64,000 nt of DNA from Camelus bactrianus. Taxonomy: Eukaryota > Chordata > Mammalia > Artiodactyla > Camelidae. Positions 35,540-46,981 of this stretch are shown piece after piece. The notes beneath the pieces are model-generated. The model searched no databases, was not told where the DNA came from, and was given only the letters and a program-made list of their open reading frames with translations. Made by a program: the position numbers and the translations under genes. The first letter of the stretch is position 1, and each line of letters begins with the position of its first letter. The DNA lies in the NCBI RefSeq assembly GCF_048773025.1, contig NC_133569.1:1674001-1738000 (forward strand). The letters run 5' to 3'.

Positions 35540-36330
35540 CCCCTCCAATTCATTCTTCAAATCCTTCCAATCTTGTCAAGGTCACCAATGACTGGAATGT
35601 TGCAGGATCCAACAGACACTCTTCTATCCTCATCTTGTTTAACCTTTCAGCAGAAGTGGCTTTTGAGCATACCCTCATGCTTTACTGCCTCACTGCCTTT
35701 GGTTTCAGGGTCCCCCATGATCTTGGTTCTTCTCCTACCATTCTGGCAGATGCTGCACTTTTTTGTTGCCCAGTCTTCCTCTACCCAAACTTAGGTTCTC
35801 AAGGCTCTGTCCTAGCCCCTCCCATGACTTCAGTTATCATCTGCATTAGTCAGTATAGGCTGTGTTATGCTATGATCACAAATTAGTCCTGAACTCTCAG
35901 GGACTGAACACACAAAAATGGTTTATTTCTTACAAGCTTATCACACTCCCCTCTCCAACTTTTATCTCCTCCCTGGAGGAGAAAATCCAGTGAGTCACCA
36001 AGTTTCAAGTTATTTCAAATCCAAAATATTCCTTGAACCCCACCAATTCTCACAGAAGTGGTCATGTCATTCCCCTGCTCAAAACTATTGAAGATCTTCT
36101 CATTACTCTAAGGTAAATCCAGACCTTCTCCCATGACCCACAAGGCTGTGAGTGACCAACACACTGTGGTATTCTCAAGCTTTATCTCATATCTCACATG
36201 ATCCTTCCCTGGTGCACTCTGCTCCTGTTGGTCACACGGGCGTTCCTTCAGTTCCTTGAACACACCAGAGACTCTTTCCTCTGGACCTTGTGTGTTGTTC
36301 CAAAAATACTCGTTTTTCCACCTCTGTTCG
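35540..36330 (+). mobile_element. L2 LINE with an internal foreign piece
   Basis: Sense L2: GTCACCAATGACTGGAATGTTG, TTGAGCATACCCTCATGC, GGTTCTCAAGGCTCTGTCC on the left; GTCATGTCATTCCCCTGCTC, AGGTAAATCCAGACCTTCTCC and CTCCTGTTGGTCACACGGGC on the right. A piece at 35842-35935 (GTCAGTATAGGCTGTGTTATG ... AATGGTTTATTTCTTAC) looks like the end of an old LTR or other non-L2 repeat inserted in it. Confidence 0.72.
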
Positions 36331-36339
36331 ATTTAATTT

Positions 36340-36440
36340 CCATAGGCAGCATAGTGTCCTGGTGACAGGGGTAGGCTCTGCAGCTGCAGAGTCTAGAACT
36401 ACCTAAATTTTCTATGCCTCAGTTTGTCCATTTACTCAAT
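36340..36440 (+). mobile_element. MIR fragment
   Basis: GGCAGCATAGTGTCCTGGTG, GGCTCTGCAGCTGCAGAGTC and ATGCCTCAGTTTGTCCATTT match the sense MIR core. Confidence 0.6.
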
Positions 36441-36489
36441 GAAGAAATCTGTCCCCTGATGTTGGGTCTTAACACCCAACTATGCTGGG

Positions 36490-36912
36490 CTGGGAGATTA
36501 AAAAGAACTTTTGAGTTTTAATGGGGAAGACATAAATAATTACAAAGCAATGTGATAAGTGTTAATAGATACACAGAGGAAGAGTGTGAACACAAAGAAA
36601 AAGCAACTAATTCCGTGGTGAAAGGTGGGGAGACAGGGAATGGAGATTGTTGAAGGTTTGCAGAAGCCAGAGGGACTCAGGCAAGGTGGAGCAAGAGAGA
36701 GGAGGCATTTTTAGAGATAAGGACCAGGCAGATGCCAAAGCACAGAGCAGCCTAGCACAGCATATGGGAATTTGTGGGTATTTCTGCATGTGGATGGGGA
36801 CAGTTGTGAGATGAGATTGGACAGAATTTTGGACTTTATACAATAGATAATATGGAGCCATGGAAAGTTTCCAAATGATCTAATTTGTAATAAGGAAAAC
36901 CCTTTAAAATAT
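36490..36912 (-). mobile_element. L2 fragment, left arm of an inverted L2 pair
   Basis: Antisense L2: GCAATGTGATAAGTGTTAATAG, GCAGAAGCCAGAGGGACTC, AGATGAGATTGGACAGAATTT, GAGCCATGGAAAGTTTCC, ATGATCTAATTTGTAATAAGG. Its 5' limit corresponds to about the same L2 position at which the next copy begins. Confidence 0.65.
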
Positions 36913-37245
36913 TTTTCCTAGGTAATCCTTGTAAAAAGCAAATCAGGTGAATCAGTTTTCTGTCTAAAATCTATTGGTGACTACTCCGTGCCCACAGAAG
37001 ATGTCCAGACTCTTTACCAATGACCCATGCAAGGCCCATACTGCTCTGGTTCCTTTACACTTTACAGGCTCATCTCCAACTACCTCTCTACGTGCACTGA
37101 CCTTGCCATCTTCACTAATTGTGTGTCGCACAACTTTCCTGTTCTCTCATCCCCTCATCTCTATAGAACTCTTTATTCTGCTCAGAGTACCCTACCATCA
37201 CTTGTCCACGTTGCTCAGTTTAGGTGATACTAGGAGTTATTTGCT
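36913..37245 (+). mobile_element. L2 fragment, right arm of an inverted L2 pair
   Basis: Sense L2: AATCCTTGTAAAAAGCAAATC, CTATTGGTGACTACTCCGTG, CCAGACTCTTTACCAATGACC, CAAGGCCCATACTGCTCTGG. Confidence 0.65.
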
Positions 37246-37279
37246 TGCTTTTTTTCCCTTCTCCCAAAGCACCCCAGAC

Positions 37280-37520
37280 TAATTAAGAGAATGGGCTTTT
37301 GAAATTAGACCGTCATTTAAGCCCTGGGCTCTTCCACTCATGAAGGTGAGATCTTGTGCAAAATTTCAAGCTCTCTGAGACGCAGTTGCTTTATCTGTAA
37401 ATTGAGTGTAATATGTACCTTACAGTATTGGGGAAGGATTGAATGAAATAATGTTCACAGAGCACCCACCACAGTTCCAGCATTCAGTAAACACTTAGTA
37501 TGCAGTAGCTGTTACATTAC
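37280..37520 (+). mobile_element. MIR SINE
   Basis: Sense MIR: AATGGGCTTTTGAAATTAGACC, CTGAGACGCAGTTGCTTTATC, GGATTGAATGAAATAATGTTC, CCAGCATTCAGTAAACAC. Confidence 0.82.
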
Positions 37521-37534
37521 AGAGTTCTGCAAAA

Positions 37535-37620
37535 TTTATTACATTGTTTTTGTGATTTGTTTACCTGACTTCTCCCTTACTAGTTTGAGCTCCTTTAGGG
37601 TGGGAATTTTTGTTTTCTTT
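37535..37620 (+). mobile_element. L2 3'-end fragment
   Basis: TTACATTGTTTTTGTGATTTG, CTAGTTTGAGCTCCTTTAGGG and TGGGAATTTTTGTTTTC match the L2 3' terminus. Confidence 0.6.
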
Positions 37621-37750
37621 CTTGGTTTCTTTGTTTTCTTTCTTTCTTTCTCCATTAGTGTATTGTATTTTCAGTACTATATGTTGACTGCTTGGTGGCT
37701 GTGTAAAGAGGATGGCTCCATAAAGGGAGAGACCAACAACAGAAAGCAAT

Positions 37751-37835
37751 AGTTATGTATTAGAATCCTTTGGAATCCCCCCCAAAAATGTTCTCAGGTA
37801 CCTTCATTGAATCAGAATTTCTGGATCTCTGGTTG
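37751..37835 (-). mobile_element. MER5A-like hAT DNA transposon scrap
   Basis: GTATTAGAATCCTTTGGAATC and GAATCAGAATTTCTGGATCTC resemble MER5A, a short non-autonomous hAT-Charlie element ('agaatcacctggg...gattctgattca'). Incomplete; strand assignment is weak. Confidence 0.5.
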
Positions 37836-37859
37836 TCAGTCCAAGGGATGATGAAGACT

Positions 37860-38165
37860 TGAATTCAGGCAGCAGCTTTGGGGATAGGGAAAGAACAGAT
37901 TGATTTTCAAGAAATTAAGAGAGAGAATTAATAGGACTTGTTGACTTGTGAATAGTTTTGGTGGAATGGACTAAGGTAAAGAATAGAAGAGGAGGAAGAA
38001 CAGGTTTGGGGAGGAAAATGAGCGTGAACTAGAGGTGTGGACATCCCTATGGAGTGTTCACCAGGCAGGTGGAAATATAGGTCCAGCACTCAGGAGACAG
38101 GTGGAGTCAAGTATTAGATGTGTGTGAATGTTGAAAGGTCAAGTCAAATAAGGACTAAGAAGTCC
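37860..38165 (-). mobile_element. L2-related fragment
   Basis: GGTGTGGACATCCCTATGGAG and CACCAGGCAGGTGGAAATATAG resemble the antisense L2 upstream block also seen near 20.5 and 33.9 kb. Confidence 0.45.
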
Positions 38166-39950
38166 ACTGAATGGAACAGTTTGGGCATGTCTAGTTTGGT
38201 TTCAGGAGAGTCATAGGGAAAAATGGTTGGCTGGGAAGTAAGGAAATAGAAACAGGGAGCACACACTATTATTCTTCCAAGATATATGGAGAAGGGAAAA
38301 CTAAAATATTTAATATATAAATGTAATCTGTCATCCTTGGACAGCATCTAACAAATGCTTTTTATTTTTAAGGATTATAAACTTCATTTAATCAGTTTAA
38401 GTTGAAAGGATTTATTGTAAGGTTTCAAAGTGATCTAAGAACAAGAACTGCTGTACAGTTGAGTCTCTGGACAGTAGGACCTAGAATGGTGTCAGGGACA
38501 GAGGCGGCACTCTTTGTCTCTACAGTCTCATAGACCACTGGCCTTTTGTCTTTGCATCTCCGTGTCCATCCTCCTCACTGCTGCTTACTCAGTGTGCCCA
38601 AGACCCCAAATGGCCATCTGACCACATGATTCTACTTGCTTTTCACCTTAGCTTTGCATAGTCTGCTGGCCCAGTGTCTCAATTCCCAAATCCCAAGAGA
38701 AGAATCTGAAATGCCCTCCTCATCTTTTCTTTTTAGATCATGTGTAGGTCTCTGGTTGGCCAATAAAAAGTTGTTTTCTGCTGGTATATGTCCACTGCTG
38801 GTTTGATCAACTGAGATTGGGAGTGGAGTGGGGTCATTTGATACTTAGGATTCCTTCTTTTAGGAATTGTGATACATGAAAGACATCTTTTACAGATCAT
38901 TCTTCTAGAAATAAGCTTTACGGTGGCTCTGAAATAGTGATAATAGCTCTGATTAGGTTCATTTGATTCTAGCTAATTTTCTTACACTGTAGTGTTTTCT
39001 TCATACCTTCTGCATGCTCAGAGTCTATAGTCTTTTGAAAGTTTTGCTGGGTTATAATTTTGATTTGCTCAAGCCCCTCCTGTACTCTTACTTTACCTCA
39101 TGACTGCACTGTGTTTCTATTTAGTACCAGTTTGTGTGGCTAGTTAGTCACTTCTTTTCATAGTTTGCAATTCAGAGGCCTAAGCATGGAGCTCAGCAGT
39201 AGTTCATTCTTCACATTGGGGTTTGTTTTGCTACTGAGCCATTTTATTGGTTGCTAGCTAGCTTGTAAATGGCTACTTTTGGGTCCAGGTGATCACATAT
39301 GGTCAGTTGTCGATAGACATAGGGTCATACAACCTGGCTGTTTTGGATGAGGGGTCTCAACATGGGCTATGGTAGGGTATCATACTTTAGGATGGATCCA
39401 TGGCCATTGCATGCACTATGATTGATTGACATATTTCATACAATAACATGAATAACTTAGTTACATAGATATCTGGTTAAGTGTTCCATGGGCCATAGCG
39501 GTAGCTGAAATTGAATAAAAACCACATTTTCTTCATCTCAATTTTTAATATCATGCTATGGCTAAGTTTTACGTAAGTAAAAAAGTTTTTCCAAAGTCTC
39601 AGTGATACTTTATTTGGACTTTATTAGCTAATTATCTAAATAATACTTGGAAAATGTTTTAAGAATTCCTGTCTTTATATAGTTCTATGCCAAAATAGAC
39701 TGTAGTGAGGAATGGATTAAGAGGTAAATCATATAAGTTAGATCTCTGATAAGGAAGTATGGATTTATTTTGTTTGTCAAGACATTTTTCTGATATAACT
39801 TTATTGTATCTGTTTTCAACTTCTAAATATTTTAAGCAATGTTAAATATTTAAAAATAATAAAAGAATATATTTCTGGTTATGAAAATAAATCATGTACA
39901 TCATGGAAATCTGAAAAGTTCAGAACAGGAAAATTGAGAAGAAACATAGG
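38165..39950. other. Repeat-poor unassigned AT-rich stretch
   Basis: No exon or nameable repeat. From here on the window is visibly more AT-rich than the first 38 kb. Confidence 0.4.
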
Positions 39951-39954
39951 GCTT

Positions 39955-40225
39955 GTAGCATAGGGGGTAGTTTAACACTTTGGAATCAAGTAGAATCCCA
40001 GCTCTGTGCATTATTATATCTGTAATCTTAGCTAACAGTTTATGTTAATCTTAGCTTAACAACTTTAACCTTAGTTTTCCCCCTTGGCTAAATGGAAACA
40101 ATCCCTTTCACTTTATTCAAAGAATTGTTTAATTCTTTGATTAAATAATATAATGTATATAAAGATCTTGATGTTGTACCTGTCATAGAGTTTGTATGTT
40201 AGCTATTATTATTGTTAAGAGAAAG
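39955..40225 (+). mobile_element. MIR, diverged
   Basis: AACACTTTGGAATCAAGTAG, TTAGTTTTCCCCCTTGGCTAAA, ATTGTTTAATTCTTTGATTAAA and GTACCTGTCATAGAGTTTG fit a diverged sense MIR. Confidence 0.55.
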
Positions 40226-40284
40226 AAATATTTCATTTAGCAGACTACACATAGACATTTCTTTAGTATAAAACTAAGGTGTTT

Positions 40285-40575
40285 TTTTTTTAATTCTTTT
40301 TTTTTATTGAAGTGTAGTTGATTTACAATGTTAGTTTCAGGTGTATAGCAAAGTGATTCAGTTATACATGTACATACATATATTTTTTTCTAGATTCTTT
40401 TCCACTACAGCTCATTATAAGAAATTGAATATAGTTCTCTGTGCTATACAGTAGGTTCTTGTTTATTTTATGTATTGTAATGTATATTTATTAATTCCAA
40501 ACTCCTCATCTATCCCCGCTCCTTCCCCCACTGGTAACCACAGTTTGTTTTCTAGGTCCGTGAGTCTAAAACTCA
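40285..40575 (-). mobile_element. L1 3' UTR
   Basis: Antisense L1 3' end of a cetartiodactyl type: TTTTTTATTGAAGTGTAGTTG, CAGTTATACATGTACATAC, CTCTGTGCTATACAGTAGG, CACTGGTAACCACAGTTTG. Begins with the reversed poly-A (T run at 40291-40306). Confidence 0.88.
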
Positions 40576-40694
40576 GGTTTCTAGTGTGCATGATTTTCAA
40601 AGTACAAATGATTTAGGAGAAGATATTCTGAGCTTTACAGTAAGATTCATGCCTTAGGGTTATTCTGGTTTTGTTAAATTTTTGAGTATAAAGG

Positions 40695-40880
40695 CACCAG
40701 AGCAAGTAGAGAAATCACTGAATTTGGAATCAAAAAACTTGAGTTCAAGTTCTGAATTCTGCTATCAATGTCATCTTAGGCAAATCATGAACTTCTTTTG
40801 GCTTTACTTTCCTTGTCTGTCCAATGAGGGTACCATCTAGGTGATTTCTAAAGTGCTTTTCAGAGTGGAAAATATTAGTT
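40695..40880 (+). mobile_element. MIR SINE (MIR3-like)
   Basis: AATCAAAAAACTTGAGTTCAAG, CATCTTAGGCAAATCATGAAC, CTTGTCTGTCCAATGAGGG, AGGTGATTTCTAAAGTGC. Confidence 0.8.
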
Positions 40881-41179
40881 GAAAATTATAAGTACCAGGA
40901 TTTTGAGTCTGCAGATCATTTGCAACCCCAGAGTAGCATTTTAGGTGTTACTTAACAAATCCTGATCTCTTTTATCCTGTTTCCTAGCATCTTTGCTGAG
41001 AAGAAAGCAAGGATTCAGTGGTAAAATTTGATAGCTCATGCAAAGTGACTGTCACAGCACCTGCTACATAGTAGGCTTTAGAAGATAGTAGATCTCTTTT
41101 TCTGCTGAGTTCCTTCCCCCACCCCCTTTCCCCAATATAAAGCACTTTATGGTTATCTCAAATTCAAGTAAGTTACGTT

Positions 41180-41570
41180 TGTTGTAGTGGATAGATTTCC
41201 CCTCTTCAGGATGGAAACATGTTCTCTTAGTTGCTTGGAATCATGGCTCCCTCACCAAAGTTTATGTCACCTTCCTGGAAGCAGCCTATACTTCATTACT
41301 GGTTAATGTAGGGCATACAAAGATTCATCCTCTTGCCTCGATTAGAGACTAATATGAAGGGTCATTCTAGCTTCATGACTCTTAGTCGGACTAACTGAGG
41401 CTGCCGTTCCAACTGTGTTATTTGATCAATACTGTTCAGTTTCTCCCTTGGCCCAGTCATGCTCCCCATGTGCCTGCACATGTGTTCTTGAGAGCACTCC
41501 CCAATAAATGTTCTGCTTGCAGATTTTAGTCTCAGAATCTGTTTCCTTGGGAGCCTGAATTACGAGTCAT
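41180..41570 (+). mobile_element. Possible old LTR end
   Basis: The right end, CTCCCCAATAAATGTTCTGC then AGTCTCAGAATCTGTTTCCTTG and GGAGCCTGAATTACGA, resembles the R/U5 end of an old mammalian LTR with its AATAAA signal. Left boundary and family unknown; fossil. Confidence 0.4.
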
Positions 41571-42470
41571 TGGCTATTTGGATTGTCTTTCTCAGGGATT
41601 AATGTATCATAAAAGATGGTAATATTCAGGATGGATTTTAATTTTATGAATTTTGTTTGAAACTGATGTTTTACATATCTTTTATAAGAAGAATCCATAG
41701 CCAGTAGATTAGAATTTTTGTTAAAGATACTGGAGTATTACATGGTAGGACTTCAAGCACATTCTGGGATTTTGAACATGGCCCACAGATAGTCTGTTCA
41801 GGAAATTTTATCATTAGCACCTTTCCCAGTTCCTTCAAGTGATTTTTAGACTTGAAGAATGAAAAGTGGCAACTTCTTAGAACTAGACTGTGAATTCTTA
41901 TTTTGATGTATTTCTGCATCTGTCTATCCATATTTATTGAATCAAAACACCCTATACTCTAAACTTGCTTAAAATATGTAGATCAATTCTAACTGTGTTA
42001 GATATTTTATTATATGTTTGATATTTAAAAATTGTTAGATATTAACAACTTTTATTCTTTTACTTAATATCAAGTTCATTGTATGATGTCTATAAACCCA
42101 ATTTAGTTACTAGTAGCTTGTCTATAATTAGTTTTGTGTAGTCTCAGTGACTTGGCTGCCTTTTTTTTTTTCTGATTTAACTGCTTTGAGAGGTAAATTA
42201 CTTCATGTAACTATTAGTAACCAATAACTAAGTTTGAGTTTTGAAAGTATCCATAAAAAAGCTAAGCATATATAGAGACTGGGAATATATTTGACTTTAT
42301 ATCTGTGTGCATGCTTTTAAGTTAGCCAGGTTAGGGCCCACATGAATCATGGAATATGAATTTTGGAGGCAGAAGGAACCATGATCTTGTTCTGTCCCTG
42401 TAATGTGTCATTGAAGAAGCTGAGATTAGAAAGATAAAGTGTCTTGATGGATATCAGAGAGATGGCCAAG
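41570..42470. other. Unassigned AT-rich stretch
   Basis: No gene or nameable repeat. Confidence 0.35.
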
Positions 42471-42479
42471 AAACATTTG

Positions 42480-42645
42480 AGATAGCAGAGAGAATATTGA
42501 ATTAGGACTTGGGAAACCTAAGTTTTAATTGCAACTCTCTCATTAATTAGATAGCATAGTGATGTCAGGTAAGCCAGTTATACCTTCTAGGGCTTCATTT
42601 CTTCATCTATGAAGTGTTACATTTAGAACATGATTTCTGAGATGT
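42480..42645 (+). mobile_element. MIR SINE
   Basis: AATTAGGACTTGGGAAACC, CATAGTGATGTCAGGTAAGCC, GGGCTTCATTTCTTCATCTATG. Confidence 0.72.
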
Positions 42646-42689
42646 TTTCCAGGTTTTGAATTTTGAATCTAGGTCTTTTCTGAGAGAGG

Positions 42690-42930
42690 TGCACTTAATA
42701 ATAATACATTTATCTACTATTTATAGTATATCGACCAAATGCCAGGTGCTGACTAAAACAGTTTACACATACTGTTTCATTTAATCCTCACAACAATTCT
42801 GTGAGGCTGACATTAACAGTTTCATTTTACAAATGGGAATTTGGGTCTTAGGTTAAATAAATTTATAAAGCTTCTAAGTGGGTAAACTGGAAGTTGATTT
42901 CAGGTCTGTGTGACTCCAACCACTATATTC
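42690..42930 (-). mobile_element. MIR SINE
   Basis: Antisense MIR: CCAAATGCCAGGTGCTGAC, TTCATTTAATCCTCACAAC, TTTCATTTTACAAATGGG, then GTGTGACTCCAACCAC. Confidence 0.85.
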
Positions 42931-43755
42931 TGAATCACTATTCCTAGATTTAGATGTACTTTTGTTTTTGGAACACTTGACAGGCCCTGCTGAAAATGAG
43001 AGCCAATTGCATTTAGATAAGTATATGCTTCTCGCCCCGTTCTCTGGCATAGTGTAGTGTGTCAGTAGGTTAAGCAGGAAAGACTTAGGATGCAGAAGTA
43101 CATTGTGTGGTGGTGCTTGAGAAATTTTGGAGTGGGCTAGAATCAGGTACAACAGGGGGGATATAGCCTTTTAGAAGCCACTTAAAAGACAAATTGAATA
43201 GGGATGGTACTTAATTCAGCATTAATACTTTAATAACATAGATGGCTATTTGCATACTCACTGAAGTTGTAGATGGCTCTAAGTTAGGTGGAATTGCTCA
43301 CATTTCAAAAAAATAGGAATTGTTTTCAGTTGAAAGCTGATATAAGTGAGTTAGGGTTGCATGTGGTATATTTTTAGGGAAGCTTACTATTGTATACGAT
43401 TTTATGATGGATAGGAAAGCATTTGTAGAGTTATAATGGTAGGTCAAGGTCATCTTATGGAAAAGTCTGAGTAAGCCTTCTACATCAGGATTTGATATAG
43501 ATTGGGATATATTGAGTTTTAAGAAGAAAGTGGAGAAATGAGAAGGAACTCAGGACAAAAAATAATTAGCAAAAATGAATTATGAGACAAGTTTAAAGGT
43601 GTTAGAGTTATAATGGAGATTAGAATGAAGAATATTAGTGGCTATTTTCAAGATTGAAGAGAGAGCAAGCAGGAAAGGACAAGAGACAAATTTTATATGA
43701 AGTTTGAAGCTGACAGGAGTTAGGGATTAGGAGTACAGAAGCTATAATATGAAAA
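42930..43755. other. Unassigned stretch
   Basis: Nothing recognised. Confidence 0.35.
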
Positions 43756-43759
43756 GTAG

Positions 43760-44240
43760 AAGGTCCTTCCCCAGTAATCGTTGCTGATGGTTTCTTGTGT
43801 ATTTTTCCACAATTTTTATGCATATGTCCATTAACATTATACAGTATAATAATACTCTTCGTATGAGTTGAGTTCTTTTTTCCACTTAATACAATTTGGA
43901 GCTCTTTCAGTATTAGCATTTTCAGAATTGTGTCTTATATTATTTGTTTATTTTTAATAACTACATTATACTTCGTTATATGGATTATCAAAATTTAATT
44001 ATTTCCCTATTGAAGGACATTTCATTTGTTTCTAATCTTGCTATTATAAACAACACTGCAGTGAACATGCCTGTACACATAGATAGGTCTCCCTTTAATG
44101 AATTTGTCCGCTGCATAATTTCCTAGCAGTGAGCCAGAGAGTATGTACATTTTTTGTATATAGTTACACTCCCACAAATAATGTATGAGAGTGATGGTTT
44201 TCCAATACCCTTTCTACCAATGAGTATTGTCAAAGATTAA
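43760..44240 (-). mobile_element. Old L1 3' fragment
   Basis: Antisense L1M: AACTACATTATACTTCGTTATA, CCCTATTGAAGGACATTTC, TATAAACAACACTGCAGTGAAC, TAATTTCCTAGCAGTGAG. Confidence 0.75.
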
Positions 44241-44534
44241 AAAAAAAAAACTTGGTTTTTCTCAAATACCCTGAAAACCACATTGACAGTTGTCATTTAG
44301 TCTTCTAATCTCTGGTTTAATTTAAAAAGTTAAAAAAGAAACAATGGAAGTAGAATAATGTAAATCTTGGAGTAGTTATATTAATTATTTTTAATGTTTG
44401 AAAACCATTGTGTGTAAATTAAACTCAGGTGGACACTTTTATTGTATCCTTACTAGGAATTGTGATGAATACTCACTCTGTATCGGGCTCCTGCCCTCAA
44501 AAAGGTTCCTTTTCTCTTTTGAGGAGAAGGTATG

Positions 44535-45040
44535 ACATTATATCTACTGTATCTAATTGTATCTGTTGCTGCATGATAAACCATCCCCAAACTTTGGCTT
44601 TGGTTTAAAATCACTACCATTTTGTTTGCTTTAGATTCTGTAGATCAGCATTTTGGGCTAGGCTAAGCTGAGTGATTCTTCTGCTGGTCTCTCTTGGAGT
44701 TACTCATACAGCTGGAGATATCTGTGGTTTTGATTGGGATCATAGTCTACTGTGGCTTCACTCAGATTGCTGATTATATTCATTGAGCCACATATGTCCA
44801 AGGGTAGTATGGGCTTATATGGTGGCAGAAGAGTTTCCAGCAAGGAGTGAGCAAATCCCATTGTGCAAGCACTTCTCAGATCTTTGCTTTTATCTCATTT
44901 GCTACTCTGTCAATAGCCAAGGCAAGTCTGGCCAGCCCAGAGCCCATGTGGGAGAGGATTACACATAAAAATTACAAGGGCATTAAAACATAGGCACAGT
45001 TCATTGAGGGTCATTACTATAACAATCTACCAGCACTTTC
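44535..45040 (-). mobile_element. Old LTR-like interspersed repeat
   Basis: CTGTTGCTGCATGATAAACC, CATTTTGGGCTAGGCTAAGC, CTTCTGCTGGTCTCTCTTGG and ACTATAACAATCTACCAGC belong to a widespread mammalian repeat that looks like an ERVL-related LTR read in reverse. Family not certain; fossil. Confidence 0.5.
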
Positions 45041-45479
45041 TTCCTCCTTGTATTATGAGTAAGGGTTACAGGAGAAGTATAAATAAAAGATATAATAGTT
45101 TTAAGAACAGAAATATTTCTTATCTAAGGAAAGGTTGTATGATGTTACCAAAGTTGGAAAGACTGATTTCATCGACAGTTGCAAACTGTTGATTTTCTAG
45201 ATTTTTAACTGACATTTTTCTGTATTAACTGACATTTTTCTGTAAAGAAGTTTTCAGTATCTTTCGGGGCTATTTGGTTGCTGTGAACTTCAGTGTATAC
45301 TGGATGGGCAGGATAAACGCTTAATTCTTTTCCTTTAATTATGAATTTTCAGAGTAAGAGTTGATACACTACTCTAATAGTGATCAGTGAGGCTTGCTTA
45401 TTTGTCTTTTGACTTTTTCTTTCTTCGAGAAAAGAGAACTCATGGATTTTTAACATATTTCACGAATTCATGGATTTAT

Positions 45480-45960
45480 ATATATTTAGTGGGTTTCAGT
45501 CATTTGAAGTCAGTGTGATTTTTTTTGATGTGCAGATTGTCCCAGCTGTGGCTAGTGGAAGTACCTTGAAGGTGACTTGTTATTTTGACTGGACCATAAC
45601 AGTGTTTGATAGTCTCTTTGCTTTGTGGCATAACAACATGTCCCAGGTTTATCTTATAAAATTTCTCCTCCAGGCTGGAATAATCCATTTCTCCAAAGAG
45701 TCCTGGCTCTTTTAAATGGAGAATGCTGTTTAGATAGCGCTGTCTGGACATTTAGAGTGCTCATTGCTTCTCTGTTTTCATTGCTTTTAAGCTTTCAAGA
45801 TTAGAACTAGGTTATATATACACATATACATATTGATAGATTTGAAAAGCAAAACAAGAGTTCAAATTTAAGATTATAAAATGCTTTTTCCTTATTTGAG
45901 TTTATATTTTTAAATTTTATACTGAATATCTTGGTTCTTAACATTAACACAATTTTCATA
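45480..45960. mobile_element. Old L1-associated repeat
   Basis: GATTGTCCCAGCTGTGGCTAG, GTGGCATAACAACATGTCCC, CATTTCTCCAAAGAGTCCTGG and GGAGAATGCTGTTTAGA match a common block found in very old L1M copies. Orientation not determined. Confidence 0.5.
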
Positions 45961-46224
45961 AATATATACATGAAATAGCTTTAAAATAACAATATTAATA
46001 TTGTTAATAAGATTACTGAATATGAATTTTACTTTTTTTTTAAAGCAATTCTGTTTATCTTTATACTATTGCTCACTAAGGCTATATAGTCAAAACACTG
46101 TTCTTAAAACACTTGAAATAATTATTTTCTTTGTGTGGCTATACCACTAGCTTGAGATTCAGTTAGGTTTAAAATTTTTTAAAAAATTTAAAAATTGTGG
46201 CAACATAAAATTCAGCGTTTTTAT

Positions 46225-46690
46225 TTTAAAGCATACAATTTAGTGGCATTATATACATTCATATTGTTATGCAACCATCACAACTATTTCCAGAATTTTT
46301 TAAAATCATTACCAAACTGAAATTCTGTATTATTAAACAATAACTCCTTATTCCCCTTACCCCTGGCCTCTGGCAACCACTATTTTATTTTTTGTCTTTA
46401 TGAATTTGATTATTCTAGGACCTCATATTAGTGGAGTCACATATATTGGTCGTTTTGTGTCTGGCTTATATCATTTAGCTTAATACTTCCTAGGTATGTC
46501 CATGTTGTAGCATGATTAGAATTTCCTTCCTTTGAAAGGCTGAATAATAATCTATTGTATGTATATATCACATTTTGTTTATCCACATATCTATCAGTGG
46601 ACATTTGGGTTGTTTCCACCTTTTTAGCTATTGTCAATAATGCTTCTATGAACAGTGATGTACAGATACCAATTTGTGTTTAGTTAGACT
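46225..46690 (-). mobile_element. Old L1 3' UTR and ORF2 end
   Basis: Antisense L1M: ACAATTTAGTGGCATTATATAC, CCCTGGCCTCTGGCAACCAC, GGACCTCATATTAGTGGAGTC, TATCAGTGGACATTTGGGTTG. Confidence 0.85.
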
Positions 46691-46981
46691 TTAGCTGAGG
46701 TTTTCAATAAATGAGGGTTATTAACTCAGCTAGAGAACATAGGAGGAAATGAACTTTTTCCCTAGGATGGTAGAACATTGAGATAAGTGGGTTTGATTTT
46801 GGATATGATTCATTTGAGGTGCTTTGGGAAATAAATTAGAAAGTAACTGGAATTGTGGTGTAGAGATAGAGTGCTAAATTAAGTCTTTTTTATAGTCTAG
46901 GTGAGAGATGATGACACCTTGAACTGAGTTAACGGCAAAGGAGATGGAGAAGGATAGATTCAAAATTAATGTAGATGATTG

